DNA of 60,600 nt from Porphyromonas sp. HMSC065F10 (GTDB lineage Bacteria; Bacteroidota; Bacteroidia; Bacteroidales; Porphyromonadaceae). Positions 41,670 to 50,513 of the stretch are shown piece after piece. The notes under the pieces are model-generated. The model was not told the origin of the DNA. It saw only the letters and a list, made by a program, of their open reading frames with translations, and searched no databases. The position numbers and the translations under genes are program-made. How positions within the stretch are numbered: the stretch's first letter is position 1; the number at the start of each line of letters is the position of its first letter. The stretch covers positions 1-60,600 of the forward strand of contig NZ_KV793774.1 in assembly GCF_001808555.1 (NCBI RefSeq). The letters run 5' to 3'.

Positions 41670-44156
41670 TCAGTTCTTACCGCTGAGGGCGCGATCGATC
41701 ATGTAGTAGAGATCGGCGTAGTGTCCCGCCTCGGGGTGGTTGCCCATCCGCGATGAGATGACTGAGCGGGCACCGAGGAGGCTCTTGTAGAGAGGTCCAC
41801 GGACGTTGATCGCCTGAGTCTTGAGCTTCTGCTTGTCGTTGCTCTTCTTCCCGTCGAGCCCGAGCCCGCTGAGCAGCTGAGAGACGTAGGCATACTGCAT
41901 ATTGCGCTCCACAGGGGTGAGTGCTCCGCCGTTTTGCCACACATAGTCGTGCAGGTCGGCGAGGTAGGCCTCGGGGGTGTAGGGGTTTCGCTCCTCGGAG
42001 TAGAGAGCCGTATTGGAGAGACGGCTCAGGACGGAGGTGCCGGTCAGCATGCTCATGGTGGAGAAGATCTGGTCGGAGAAGTTATTGGGCTGCTTGCCCA
42101 GCTTCGCCGTCACCTCCTTCGTGGACATCCAGCGGGGGAAGTCAATTGACTGGTCGAGGACAAAGCGAAGTGCGCGCTGCTGCTCCTTCCGGGAGGGCAC
42201 GGAGTACTTGGTCTGCCCGTCACCGTGCACGGGGAGATTTCTCCTAAAGCCTCCGATGACGGAGGTGGCGTGGCCGATGTAGAGGCGGAATTGCCCTGCC
42301 AGCGAGCTGAGCAGGCGCTCCTGAGCCTTGTAGGTCTTGCCGTCCTCCTGAGGAGTCCAGTCAAAGAGATGATCCACGGTGCGCTTTAGATTCTCGATGC
42401 CATAGTAGCTTGCCAGCACCGGATCATCACCGAGGTCCTCGGTCTGAGCGGTGTAGTCGGCATTGGAGAGGATCTGCTGCGGTCCGTAGGCGAAGCGACG
42501 GTCACCCTGCTTATCGGTGATCCAGCGATTGAGGATCGGACGCTCCTCCTCCGGGGTGGCAGCCTCGTAGATCGGCTTGTAGCCCCAGGAGATGGCGTAC
42601 ATATCGTACATGCCGATGAGCGGGGGGAGGAAGTTGGTCACGCCATCACCGGGCTGTGCGACGTAATTGTAGCGTGCGTAGTCCATGATGGACGGGGTGG
42701 TGCCGTACTTGGTAGTGAAGTCGGGTGAGCGGAGGTCCTCCACCTTGTAGGAAGAGGAGGCGCCCATATTGTGCCTCAGACCGAGGGTGTGCCCCACCTC
42801 GTGTGCCACGATGTAGCGCAGCATCGGACCGAGGACGGAGATCTCGTAGTGGAGCCCGCGGGCGGAGGGGTCGGCAGCCGCTGTCTGGCAGAATCGCCAG
42901 TCGTGCACCAGCTCGAGCACGTTGTGGTAGAAGTATACCGAGGCCTGGAGGATCTCACCTGTGCGGGGGTCGGTCCAGGAGGGACCCATCGCATTGGCCT
43001 GCTGAGAGGAGGAGTAGATGAGGCAGGTGTAGCGGATGTCGTTGGGGTTAAAGCTCGGGTCATCCTTTGGATAGCGCTTCGCGACGATGGCGTCCTTGAA
43101 GCCTATCGCCTCAAATGCCTTCTGCCAGTCCTCGATGCCTTGCTTGAGGTAGGGGTACCACTCTTCGGGGAATGCATCATCGATGTAGTAGACGATCGGC
43201 TTGGCGGGGACGACGAGTTCGCCTCGCTTGTGTCGCTCGATATCCTCGGGCTTTGGCTCGAGGCGCCAGCGATTGATGTACTTCACCTTCTCCATCGACA
43301 GGGCGTCGGTGGTGATCTTGGTGGTCCCATTGGTGAAGTAGCCTATGCGGTAGTCGTGCAGGCGGGGACGCATCATATCCTTGTAGTCCGGCAGCAGACC
43401 AAGGGAGGCGTTGATCACAGCTGTGAAGGGCTCCTTATCCACGGTGTAGACAGCGCGGACGGTCACGTTGAGATTACGCGGGAAGGCGCTGATGTCGGTG
43501 ATGGAGGAGAGGTCCTTCTTGAAGCTCCCGCTCAGCTTATTGGCTCCGAAGAAGGAGTCAAAGGGGGACTTGGGGAGGAAGGGTGTGATCGGGGCCTTGT
43601 CGGTGAGGAAGAGCGACGTGGCGTCGATGACCACAGCGGTGGAGTCGGGGCGCCAGGTGGCGATCTTGAAGGCACTCAGCACCGGCATCAGGTGATTGTC
43701 CTGCACCCTCTTGTAGATTGAGGACTCGGGGTCTGCGGTGATGGCGGTATTGAGCTGGTGGAGGTAGAGGCGCTCATCGTCCTTTGACCAAGAGACCATG
43801 AGTGGCTCCGCCGGCATCTCACCGGCGATGACGTCGGTATTGTCGCTGATGGCATCAACACGACCGGTGAAGAGCATCGGTCGATCGAGGAGGGCGACCG
43901 GGATCTCCATGTAGACCTTCCCCTTCTGGAGGTGCAGGTCGATAAATCCTCGCACGGTCTTGGAGGGATTCTTGATGACGTCGGAGTACTTCTTCCCCTT
44001 GTCGTCCTTATCCTCCTTCCCCTTGTCGTCTTTCGGCTCGTCCTCTTTGTCCATGACTGCCCCGATCAGGTCGCCGAAGTCTTGGGCCTGTAGGCGGGTG
44101 GCGCCGGTCGGTAGCAGCAGCAGCAGGGTGAGGAGGAGTCTGTAGCAGTGTCTCAT
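41670..44156 (-). CDS. Exported zinc metalloprotease (DUF5117/DUF5118 family)
   Basis: An 828-residue secreted protein: signal peptide MRHCYRLLLTLLLLLPTGA to LQAQ, a lysine/aspartate-rich segment (EDEPKDDKGKED) and N-terminal DUF5118 and DUF5117-type domains. A metzincin-like catalytic motif is HEVGHTLGLRH (HExxHxxGxxH) in YIVAHEVGHTLGLRHNMG, with SIMDYARYNYVAQPG downstream as the Met-turn region. It probably degrades proteins or peptides in the periplasm or at the surface. As last gene of the SusC/SusD operon, it suggests that this importer handles peptides. Confidence 0.88.
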   Translation of the reverse strand: MRHCYRLLLTLLLLLPTGATRLQAQDFGDLIGAVMDKEDEPKDDKGKEDKDDKGKKYSDVIKNPSKTVRGFIDLHLQKGKVYMEIPVALLDRPMLFTGRVDAISDNTDVIAGEMPAEPLMVSWSKDDERLYLHQLNTAITADPESSIYKRVQDNHLMPVLSAFKIATWRPDSTAVVIDATSLFLTDKAPITPFLPKSPFDSFFGANKLSGSFKKDLSSITDISAFPRNLNVTVRAVYTVDKEPFTAVINASLGLLPDYKDMMRPRLHDYRIGYFTNGTTKITTDALSMEKVKYINRWRLEPKPEDIERHKRGELVVPAKPIVYYIDDAFPEEWYPYLKQGIEDWQKAFEAIGFKDAIVAKRYPKDDPSFNPNDIRYTCLIYSSSQQANAMGPSWTDPRTGEILQASVYFYHNVLELVHDWRFCQTAAADPSARGLHYEISVLGPMLRYIVAHEVGHTLGLRHNMGASSSYKVEDLRSPDFTTKYGTTPSIMDYARYNYVAQPGDGVTNFLPPLIGMYDMYAISWGYKPIYEAATPEEERPILNRWITDKQGDRRFAYGPQQILSNADYTAQTEDLGDDPVLASYYGIENLKRTVDHLFDWTPQEDGKTYKAQERLLSSLAGQFRLYIGHATSVIGGFRRNLPVHGDGQTKYSVPSRKEQQRALRFVLDQSIDFPRWMSTKEVTAKLGKQPNNFSDQIFSTMSMLTGTSVLSRLSNTALYSEERNPYTPEAYLADLHDYVWQNGGALTPVERNMQYAYVSQLLSGLGLDGKKSNDKQKLKTQAINVRGPLYKSLLGARSVISSRMGNHPEAGHYADLYYMIDRALSGKN

Positions 44157-44181
44157 GTGTTATGTGGTGATGTCTGAGTGA

Positions 44182-45159
44182 TTAATTGCTCGGGGTCTGG
44201 CGCTTCTTGGCGGCAGCGTTGCCGATGGTCTGGAGGTCCATGCCGGTCTTTTCCTTGATGAAGGAGCGGAGGGCGTCGTACTTCTCGTGCATGATCGTGT
44301 AGTCGCCCATAGCCTCCTGGATCTCCGCCTCCGACATTGTCGTCATGCGGTAGATATAGTCGGCAATGTCGAGTGAGGGGTCCTTGTGGGCCTTGTAGGT
44401 GGCCCAACCACTATTAAACTCATCGTAGTCCCAGAAGCCGTGACTCATCAGGACATCCCTACGATGATCAAGGTCTTCCTTCTTACCAACCTTCTGTCTC
44501 TTGCCAATGACTTGGCCGTAGTAGTCCTGAGAGAGTGCCTTGAATGCTGTGGGGGCGCTGATGCGGTGAGCAAAGATGAAGGTCCAGAGCGTAGAGTGCA
44601 GTCGGGGGATCATCTCTGTGCGTATCTCCTCACGCGTCTTGTACTTCAGCACTTGCGACCCTTTCTTGATAATGATGACCTCCCCCTCGCGGTACATATT
44701 GAAGGCTATGTGGTCACGGAGTGAGGTGGCAAAAACATCATTTTTTCCCTTGTACACATTGAGCGTGTCTGCCATGAAGCAGCGCAGAGGGAAGTACTGC
44801 TTGATGAAGTCATCAGAGTATCCGGGGAGGAATTCCTCAGTGAAGAAGCGAAGGTTATCCTCCACCATCTTCATAGCCTCCGTGCTGGCCGGATCAATGG
44901 CGGTGTACCGCGGACCGCGAATCTGGGTGCTGCCGAGGTTCCACCTGGCATGCTTGGGGTCAAAGTTGTAGACGATCTCAAGACCGGTCCGCTTGTAGAT
45001 GTCGTAGATGGTGTGAGATACGTAGTCGGAGCCGTCCTTGATCTCGTACTGTGGCTTGCCCAACTCCGAGACTACGGGAGCCTCCCGATGGCAGGCGACG
45101 GTAGTAAGCAGTATCAGTCCCGCGAGAGTGGCGAGTGTCGATGTCGTATGGCGTTTCAT
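44182..45159 (-). CDS. SusD-associated lipoprotein related to Peptidase_Mx1, catalytic motif lost
   Basis: A 325-residue lipoprotein (lipobox Cys23 in LLTTVAC). Position and layout (IYKRTGLEIVYNFDP, DYYGQVIGK, GFWDYDEFNSGWATY, DIADYIYRM) match the putative zinc-binding metallopeptidases encoded with SusC/SusD pairs in Bacteroidota. The expected HExxH motif is replaced by WTFIFAHRI at 192-200, so only the last His remains and zinc catalysis is unlikely. It may act as a substrate-binding accessory. Family placement is from pattern recognition and is moderately sure. Confidence 0.6.
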   Translation of the reverse strand: MKRHTTSTLATLAGLILLTTVACHREAPVVSELGKPQYEIKDGSDYVSHTIYDIYKRTGLEIVYNFDPKHARWNLGSTQIRGPRYTAIDPASTEAMKMVEDNLRFFTEEFLPGYSDDFIKQYFPLRCFMADTLNVYKGKNDVFATSLRDHIAFNMYREGEVIIIKKGSQVLKYKTREEIRTEMIPRLHSTLWTFIFAHRISAPTAFKALSQDYYGQVIGKRQKVGKKEDLDHRRDVLMSHGFWDYDEFNSGWATYKAHKDPSLDIADYIYRMTTMSEAEIQEAMGDYTIMHEKYDALRSFIKEKTGMDLQTIGNAAAKKRQTPSN

Positions 45160-45186
45160 ATCCTATATTGGTCTCTATAGTGAGGA

Positions 45187-46674
45187 TTACTTCGTCGCTT
45201 TCCCTCCGCCGAGTACAGCGTCGGAGATACGGACGGTGTGTGGCACAGGGAGGACGTACTTGGGGGACTTGGCGGGGAGGGTGTACTCCTCGGTCCCTGT
45301 CTCCTTATCTGTACCGGTGATGTAGGTGTGGTGCAGCTCCGGCATCCCCTGACGACGGAGGTCAAACCAGCGGAGCTGCTCGAAGCAGAACTCCCTACGG
45401 CGCTCCTCGCGGATGAGACGAATCACCTCGTCCTGCGTGGCTGGAGTTGCCAGCGTGGCGTGCTCGGGTGTGATGCGGGCACGGCGGAGGGCGTTCAGAT
45501 CCTTCATCGCACGGGAGAGGTCGCCCTTCATAGCGTAGGCCTCAGCGCGATTGAGGTACGCCTCGGCGGAGCGGATGGCAAAGCCATAGGTGCCGGTAAC
45601 CTCGCTCATATCGGTCTTGACGATGTCGGTTGTGATTACCCATTTTGGAGGAGCAAACCATCCAGCCACGTTCTTCTTAGTGGTATTGATGAAGTACCCT
45701 TTTTCGCCATTGTATCTTAGGTCTCCCTTGCCAAAGGAAGACATAAGGTCGTCCGAGGGACCAAAGTAGTAGGCGTAGTTGTTAATCAATTCCTCGATGT
45801 TGCCGAAGCCATAGGAGTAATTGATCTCCTTATTTTCCTTGCAGATGAATTTTTTCGCCTCGTCACTGCCCGGCGCAGGGAGCGTATTGAGATCCCTGAG
45901 TGCGCCATTGAGTGAGAGGGCTAGGTCGGCATACTCTATCACCTTGTCCCACTGCTGCATGTGGAGGTAGACGCGAGAGGCGAGTACGGCGGTGGCAGCG
46001 TGGTTCCAGCGGAATATATTTCGCTCGCCACTCGCCTTGGCAAAAGCCTCATGAGCACCCTGTATGTCCTTCTCCATCTCAGCATAGTCCTCCGCTACGG
46101 TGGCGCGGGGGAAGCTTACGTCCTCGGCAAAGTGGTGGTAGTTGAGCGGGACACCCATAGCCGTGGAGGCGGTGGCAGGGTCGTACGGCTCGCCATAGAT
46201 ATTGGTCAGCATGAAGTAGGCAAAGAGGCGTATCGCATGAGCCTCACCCTCGAGCTGTGCTTTCTCCTCCACAGTCCCCTTCATGTCATCGAGGGCATCG
46301 AGGATGATATTGGCTGTGAGGATATGCTCATAGAGCGTCAGCCAAGTGAGGTCAGTATTAAGCACCTTTGTGGGCGAGAGCTCAGGATTGTCCTGCCAGG
46401 TGTAGTATCCGTATCCTGTCTTTCGCTTATCCTCACTTTGTGAGGCTTCCGCATTGATTTTACAAGTGACATCGTCTGTGAGGAGGTCAAGGTACCTGTA
46501 GGGGAGGGCAACCTCCTTGAAGTACGCATCTCCGTAGAGGATCTCGGAGTAGTCCTTGGTGGTCGTCGGGACAATGGTGTCCTGCGAGTACTCGTCCAGG
46601 AACCCTTTGCATCCCGAGAGGATGAGGGTCGCCAGCAGAGCTGTGGTCGCTACGAGTGAAGTATATCGTTTCAT
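45187..46674 (-). CDS. SusD/RagB-family nutrient-binding lipoprotein
   Basis: A 495-residue surface lipoprotein (MKRYTSLVATTALLATLILSGC). It has the SusD start GFLDEYSQDTIVPTTTKDYSEIL, TPR-like helices in the middle (ASRVYLHMQQWDKVIEYADLAL) and the C-terminal RSAEAYLNRAEAYAMKGD and EERRREFCFEQLRWFDLRR motifs. It forms the lid on the SusC-type channel encoded immediately upstream. Ligand probably peptide-like in view of the peptidase genes. Confidence 0.94.
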   Translation of the reverse strand: MKRYTSLVATTALLATLILSGCKGFLDEYSQDTIVPTTTKDYSEILYGDAYFKEVALPYRYLDLLTDDVTCKINAEASQSEDKRKTGYGYYTWQDNPELSPTKVLNTDLTWLTLYEHILTANIILDALDDMKGTVEEKAQLEGEAHAIRLFAYFMLTNIYGEPYDPATASTAMGVPLNYHHFAEDVSFPRATVAEDYAEMEKDIQGAHEAFAKASGERNIFRWNHAATAVLASRVYLHMQQWDKVIEYADLALSLNGALRDLNTLPAPGSDEAKKFICKENKEINYSYGFGNIEELINNYAYYFGPSDDLMSSFGKGDLRYNGEKGYFINTTKKNVAGWFAPPKWVITTDIVKTDMSEVTGTYGFAIRSAEAYLNRAEAYAMKGDLSRAMKDLNALRRARITPEHATLATPATQDEVIRLIREERRREFCFEQLRWFDLRRQGMPELHHTYITGTDKETGTEEYTLPAKSPKYVLPVPHTVRISDAVLGGGKATK

Positions 46675-46704
46675 AATATGAAGTGTCCGTTCTGTAGTGA
46701 GCGA

Positions 46705-49700
46705 TTAGAATCCCAGGTTGACCGTCACGGCGAAGGAGGGCAACGGAGGGGTCGTACGAGATCCAAGGGTGACCTGAGACGGATCCTGTCCGTGGAGGTC
46801 CTTGGAGGCGAAGAGGAGGAGGTTGTAGCCCTCCAGTCTCACATTGGCAGAGCGGAGGAAACCGGTCTTCTCCAGCAGCTCCGGGCGGAAGCGGTAGACG
46901 AGCGATGCGGAGCGGAGACGGACGTGGGATCCACTGACGACACGGAGGTCGCTCTTATTGTACATCTGCCAGCGATTGCGGGCAAACTCGTACTTATAGC
47001 GGCTCCCCTCGCTTAACAGGGTGCCTGGCTTGATCGCTACATCATCCAATGAATTTGACGAGATGGCGGGGATATTCGTCTTCGTCTCATCGCCCGGCTG
47101 ACGCCAGCGATCCACCAGCTCGGAGGAGAGGTTCTCCTGAGGCTTCGGTGTGGTCTGACCGCCGTCGTTGTAGAGGTCATTGAGGCGGACCTTATTGCCA
47201 ACGCTGTAGCTGAAGAAGAGGTTAAGCGTCAGGTCCCTCCACCTCAGTGAGGTGCCCATACCTCCCTGTGCGATCGGGATGCGGGAGCCGGAGTTGACAA
47301 AGGCGCGGGCATAGAAGTCCTCCCTCGTCTCACCCTCCTTGGACGGCTCGATGCCGTAAAAGTCAGGCAGACCCTTCTCTGTCAGACCCTTGAAGCGGTA
47401 GGAGTAGAAGGTATTGACTGACTCGCCATTCCGGATCACGCTACCATTGAGGAGCTGGAGATAGGTGTAGTCGGTATTGATACCGCCGTCGGTGACGATG
47501 TTTTCGTTATGGGAGCCATTGACATTGAGGGTCCAGGTCCAGTCCTTCGTGCGGATCGGGGTCACCGTGGCCATGAAGTCAAGTCCCTTATTGACGAGCG
47601 TACCGGCATTGATCTGGATATTGGTACGTCCGAGGGTGTGAGAGACCACCTTATTGATCAGCTGGTCGGTACCGATACGCTGGTAGTAGTCGACGGAGAA
47701 GGTCAGACGGTTGTCGAAGAGGGCGGTCTCGAAGCCGGCATTCCACGACGTATTCTTCTCCCAGCGGAGGTTGGGATTGGGGAGCTTGGAGATGTGGCTC
47801 TGGAATTGCTCGCTCAGGCTCTCGTACTCTCCGAAGCGCATGATCAGGCTCGGTGTCTGGTCGTCGGAGACATTACCCTGGATACCGTAGGAGCCCTTGA
47901 AGCTAAGGAGATTGAGCCAGCTGACGTCCTTCAGGAAGTCCTCCTCGTGGGCGTTCCAGCGTGCGGAGAGCGACCAGATCGGGAGGAAGCGAGCCTTGGG
48001 ATCTTGACCAAACTTATTGGACCCCTCAGCGCGGACGTTGAAGGTGGCGATGTAGCGCCGGTCGTAGGTGTAGGTGAGGTTGGCAAAGAGGGAGACGAAG
48101 TTGGAGAGACTATTCGTTATCCGGTCTCTCGAGTACTCTGCCATATTCTTGTAGGCGAGCCAGACTGTCGGGTCGATGTACATAAAGGTCTGACCGCGCT
48201 CCGGCAGGTAGCCGTACTCCTTGGAGGAGATACCGGTGTAGTGTACGGAGCGGAGCTCGGGACCGGTATTGATTGAAAGGACGTGCGGTCCGCGGCGGAG
48301 GTTGTAGATCAGCTGCGCACGCCACTGCCAGCTGAGGTTGCGCATGTTATTGGTGCTCATCATACCGCCATAGGGCAGTGTGCACATCTCCTTGCGGAAC
48401 TTCTCGGTGTCCGGTAGGGGGCTGCCGTAATTGAGCCGGCGCATCTTTGCCGCCTCGTAGGACTGCTCGTCAAACCACGACTCACTCTGCGTATTGCTCA
48501 TATTGAGACCGAAGGTAGTATTGAGCTTCAGGTCGAGGATGGGGCGGTACTCGAGGAAGGCGATGGCATTGTAGCCATTCCCCTTCACCGTATTGCCGGT
48601 ATGCTCCATCTCGTGCATCATGTTGAAGCGAAGCTCCTCCATGTAGCCCATAGAGTTGTTGTAGAAGAGTCGCTCCCCGGCGTCGTCATAGGCGGCGATG
48701 GCTCGGGAGGTGCGGAGGGCATAGGCGTAGGGAGAGACGCTCATGTAGGTGTAGTTCTTATCACTGCCATTGACGCGGAATTGCACCTGAGCGGTCACCT
48801 GCTTCGAGGGACGGAAGTTGATCTTCAGCATCCCATTGTAGTTATTCACCCCTTTCCCCTTCACGAGGTCGGGCTGGAGGGCAACGCTTCCGGAGGCGTA
48901 GTAGGTCGCCTTGTCGTTGCCACCGCTGAGACTGAGGTTGTGCCGCTGAGAGGCGGTGTCGCGGAAGAGGAGGTCAAACCAGTCAGTGTTATTCTCCTCC
49001 AGCGTCTTCACACCTTGGAGGAACTGGTCCTCCGTCAGCTTCCTGTCGTAGAGGTCCATCAGCAGTCCCTCGTACCCTACGCGGGAGACGCGGAAGAGGA
49101 AGGGAAGACCACGCTCCTCGATCTCCTTGGAGACCTCGATGCGCTCCTTGGAGTTCATCAGCGCCATCTGTCCGTAGTTGGGTCGCTGGTTGTAGGTGAC
49201 GGAGCCGCTGTAATTGACAGCAAAGCGCCCACCGGAGCCTTTCTTCGTCGTGACAACGATGACGCCATTGGCGGCGCGCACACCATAGATCGCGGTGGCG
49301 GCGGCGTCCTTCAGCACATCGATCTTCTCGATGTCCATTGGGTTAAGTCCCGAGATGGCGTTACCGATGAGATTGACATTATCTAGCGAGTTGATCTCCT
49401 CAGCCGATAGCGGTACCGGGTCGTCGAGGATGATACCATCGACCACCCAGAGCGGGTCGCGACTGCCGGAGAGTGTGGAGACGCCGCGCACGCGGATCTT
49501 GGCCGCGGCACCCGGCGTGGAGACATCACCGAGGACGGTCAGTCCCGGGATCTTACCGGAGAGCATCTGATCGACGGAGCCGGCATCAGCCGTCAGCACG
49601 TCAGAGGCGTCGATGGTGACAACGGAGGAGGTGGAGAGCCGCTTCTCCGTATCCTGGTATCCTGTACTCTCCACCAGCACCTCACCCAGCAGCTCGGCTG

Positions 49701-50259
49701 CCTCGCGGAGGGTCATGTTGACGGTAGCACTCTTGGGCTTTACCTCCTCCGTCTTCATGCCGATGAGGGAGAAGACGAGGACGGCGGTCTTGATATTGGG
49801 CACATCGAGCTTGTAGGAGCCATCGACATTGGCGGTCGTGCCTCTGTTGCTCCCCTTCAGCCGGATCGTGACACCGGGGAGGGGCTCCCCTGCCTCATCA
49901 ACCACGGTACCGTGGATGGTGGTCGGACCACTCTTGACCGGTCCGGACTTCGTGATCACCACCTGCTTGCCGCTGATGGTGTAGGTCATCCCGGACCCCT
50001 CAAGGAGGCGATCCATGGCTGCCTTGAGAGATACGTTACTCACCTTGAGTGAGACCTTCCGGCTCGCTTCCTTGGAGAGGCTCTGCGGAGAGAAGGTAAT
50101 AGTCACGCCTGTCTGCTTTTGCACCCGATTCAGAGCTTCCTGCAGAGTCGTCTGACTCAGAACGAGTGTCACAGTCTCCTGAGACTGGGCATAGACCTGC
50201 AGGCATAAGCCGATGAATAGGGCGACTATGGCGGTAAAGCGTCGGATAGTTGTGTCCAT
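46705..50259 (-). CDS. SusC/RagA-family TonB-linked outer-membrane channel with STN domain
   Basis: An 1184-residue receptor. The signal peptide is followed by an STN (secretin/TonB N-terminal) domain (about 28-108), which usually passes signals to an anti-sigma factor. Next come a carboxypeptidase-regulatory-like domain (about 113-190, IHGTVVDEAGEPLPGVT), a plug (VRGVSTLSGSRDPLWVVDG, ATAIYGVRAANGVIVVTTKKG in part GVRAANGVIVVTT) and the barrel ending FAVTVNLGF. The STN domain suggests regulation by an ECF sigma/anti-sigma pair, but none is encoded nearby. It is first gene of a four-gene operon. Confidence 0.95.
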   Translation of the reverse strand: MDTTIRRFTAIVALFIGLCLQVYAQSQETVTLVLSQTTLQEALNRVQKQTGVTITFSPQSLSKEASRKVSLKVSNVSLKAAMDRLLEGSGMTYTISGKQVVITKSGPVKSGPTTIHGTVVDEAGEPLPGVTIRLKGSNRGTTANVDGSYKLDVPNIKTAVLVFSLIGMKTEEVKPKSATVNMTLREAAELLGEVLVESTGYQDTEKRLSTSSVVTIDASDVLTADAGSVDQMLSGKIPGLTVLGDVSTPGAAAKIRVRGVSTLSGSRDPLWVVDGIILDDPVPLSAEEINSLDNVNLIGNAISGLNPMDIEKIDVLKDAAATAIYGVRAANGVIVVTTKKGSGGRFAVNYSGSVTYNQRPNYGQMALMNSKERIEVSKEIEERGLPFLFRVSRVGYEGLLMDLYDRKLTEDQFLQGVKTLEENNTDWFDLLFRDTASQRHNLSLSGGNDKATYYASGSVALQPDLVKGKGVNNYNGMLKINFRPSKQVTAQVQFRVNGSDKNYTYMSVSPYAYALRTSRAIAAYDDAGERLFYNNSMGYMEELRFNMMHEMEHTGNTVKGNGYNAIAFLEYRPILDLKLNTTFGLNMSNTQSESWFDEQSYEAAKMRRLNYGSPLPDTEKFRKEMCTLPYGGMMSTNNMRNLSWQWRAQLIYNLRRGPHVLSINTGPELRSVHYTGISSKEYGYLPERGQTFMYIDPTVWLAYKNMAEYSRDRITNSLSNFVSLFANLTYTYDRRYIATFNVRAEGSNKFGQDPKARFLPIWSLSARWNAHEEDFLKDVSWLNLLSFKGSYGIQGNVSDDQTPSLIMRFGEYESLSEQFQSHISKLPNPNLRWEKNTSWNAGFETALFDNRLTFSVDYYQRIGTDQLINKVVSHTLGRTNIQINAGTLVNKGLDFMATVTPIRTKDWTWTLNVNGSHNENIVTDGGINTDYTYLQLLNGSVIRNGESVNTFYSYRFKGLTEKGLPDFYGIEPSKEGETREDFYARAFVNSGSRIPIAQGGMGTSLRWRDLTLNLFFSYSVGNKVRLNDLYNDGGQTTPKPQENLSSELVDRWRQPGDETKTNIPAISSNSLDDVAIKPGTLLSEGSRYKYEFARNRWQMYNKSDLRVVSGSHVRLRSASLVYRFRPELLEKTGFLRSANVRLEGYNLLLFASKDLHGQDPSQVTLGSRTTPPLPSFAVTVNLGF

Positions 50260-50513
50260 AATGCTAATGCTACCGATAGTGTTTGTAAATTGTATTCGTA
50301 TGAAGTCCTTCCACTCCGGGAGTGGGGTTGCCGTGATTGCTAAAGGAGTTGAAGCCGGGTGCCAGCTTGGTATGCGACAAAGGTATTAATTTATTTTACA
50401 CTTTCCGGTGGTTTTGGTAAATTTTATTCAAGGCTCATCCCTCACCGACGTAATATGAAGTGATAGAGATGGGAGAAGAGGGCGGTCGTAGTCTGCCGGT
50501 GGTGCATGGAGGG
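50260..50513. other. Leader and spacer between recG and the SusC operon
   Basis: Contains the -7 element for the SusC operon and about 110 nt of 5' UTR. No gene is seen. Confidence 0.5.
50378..50385 (-). promoter_or_regulatory. -7 element TACCTTTG of the SusC/SusD operon
   Basis: On the minus strand TACCTTTG matches TAnnTTTG. No clear -33 element is found at 19-21 bp, so an activator or ECF sigma factor may be needed. Confidence 0.55.
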
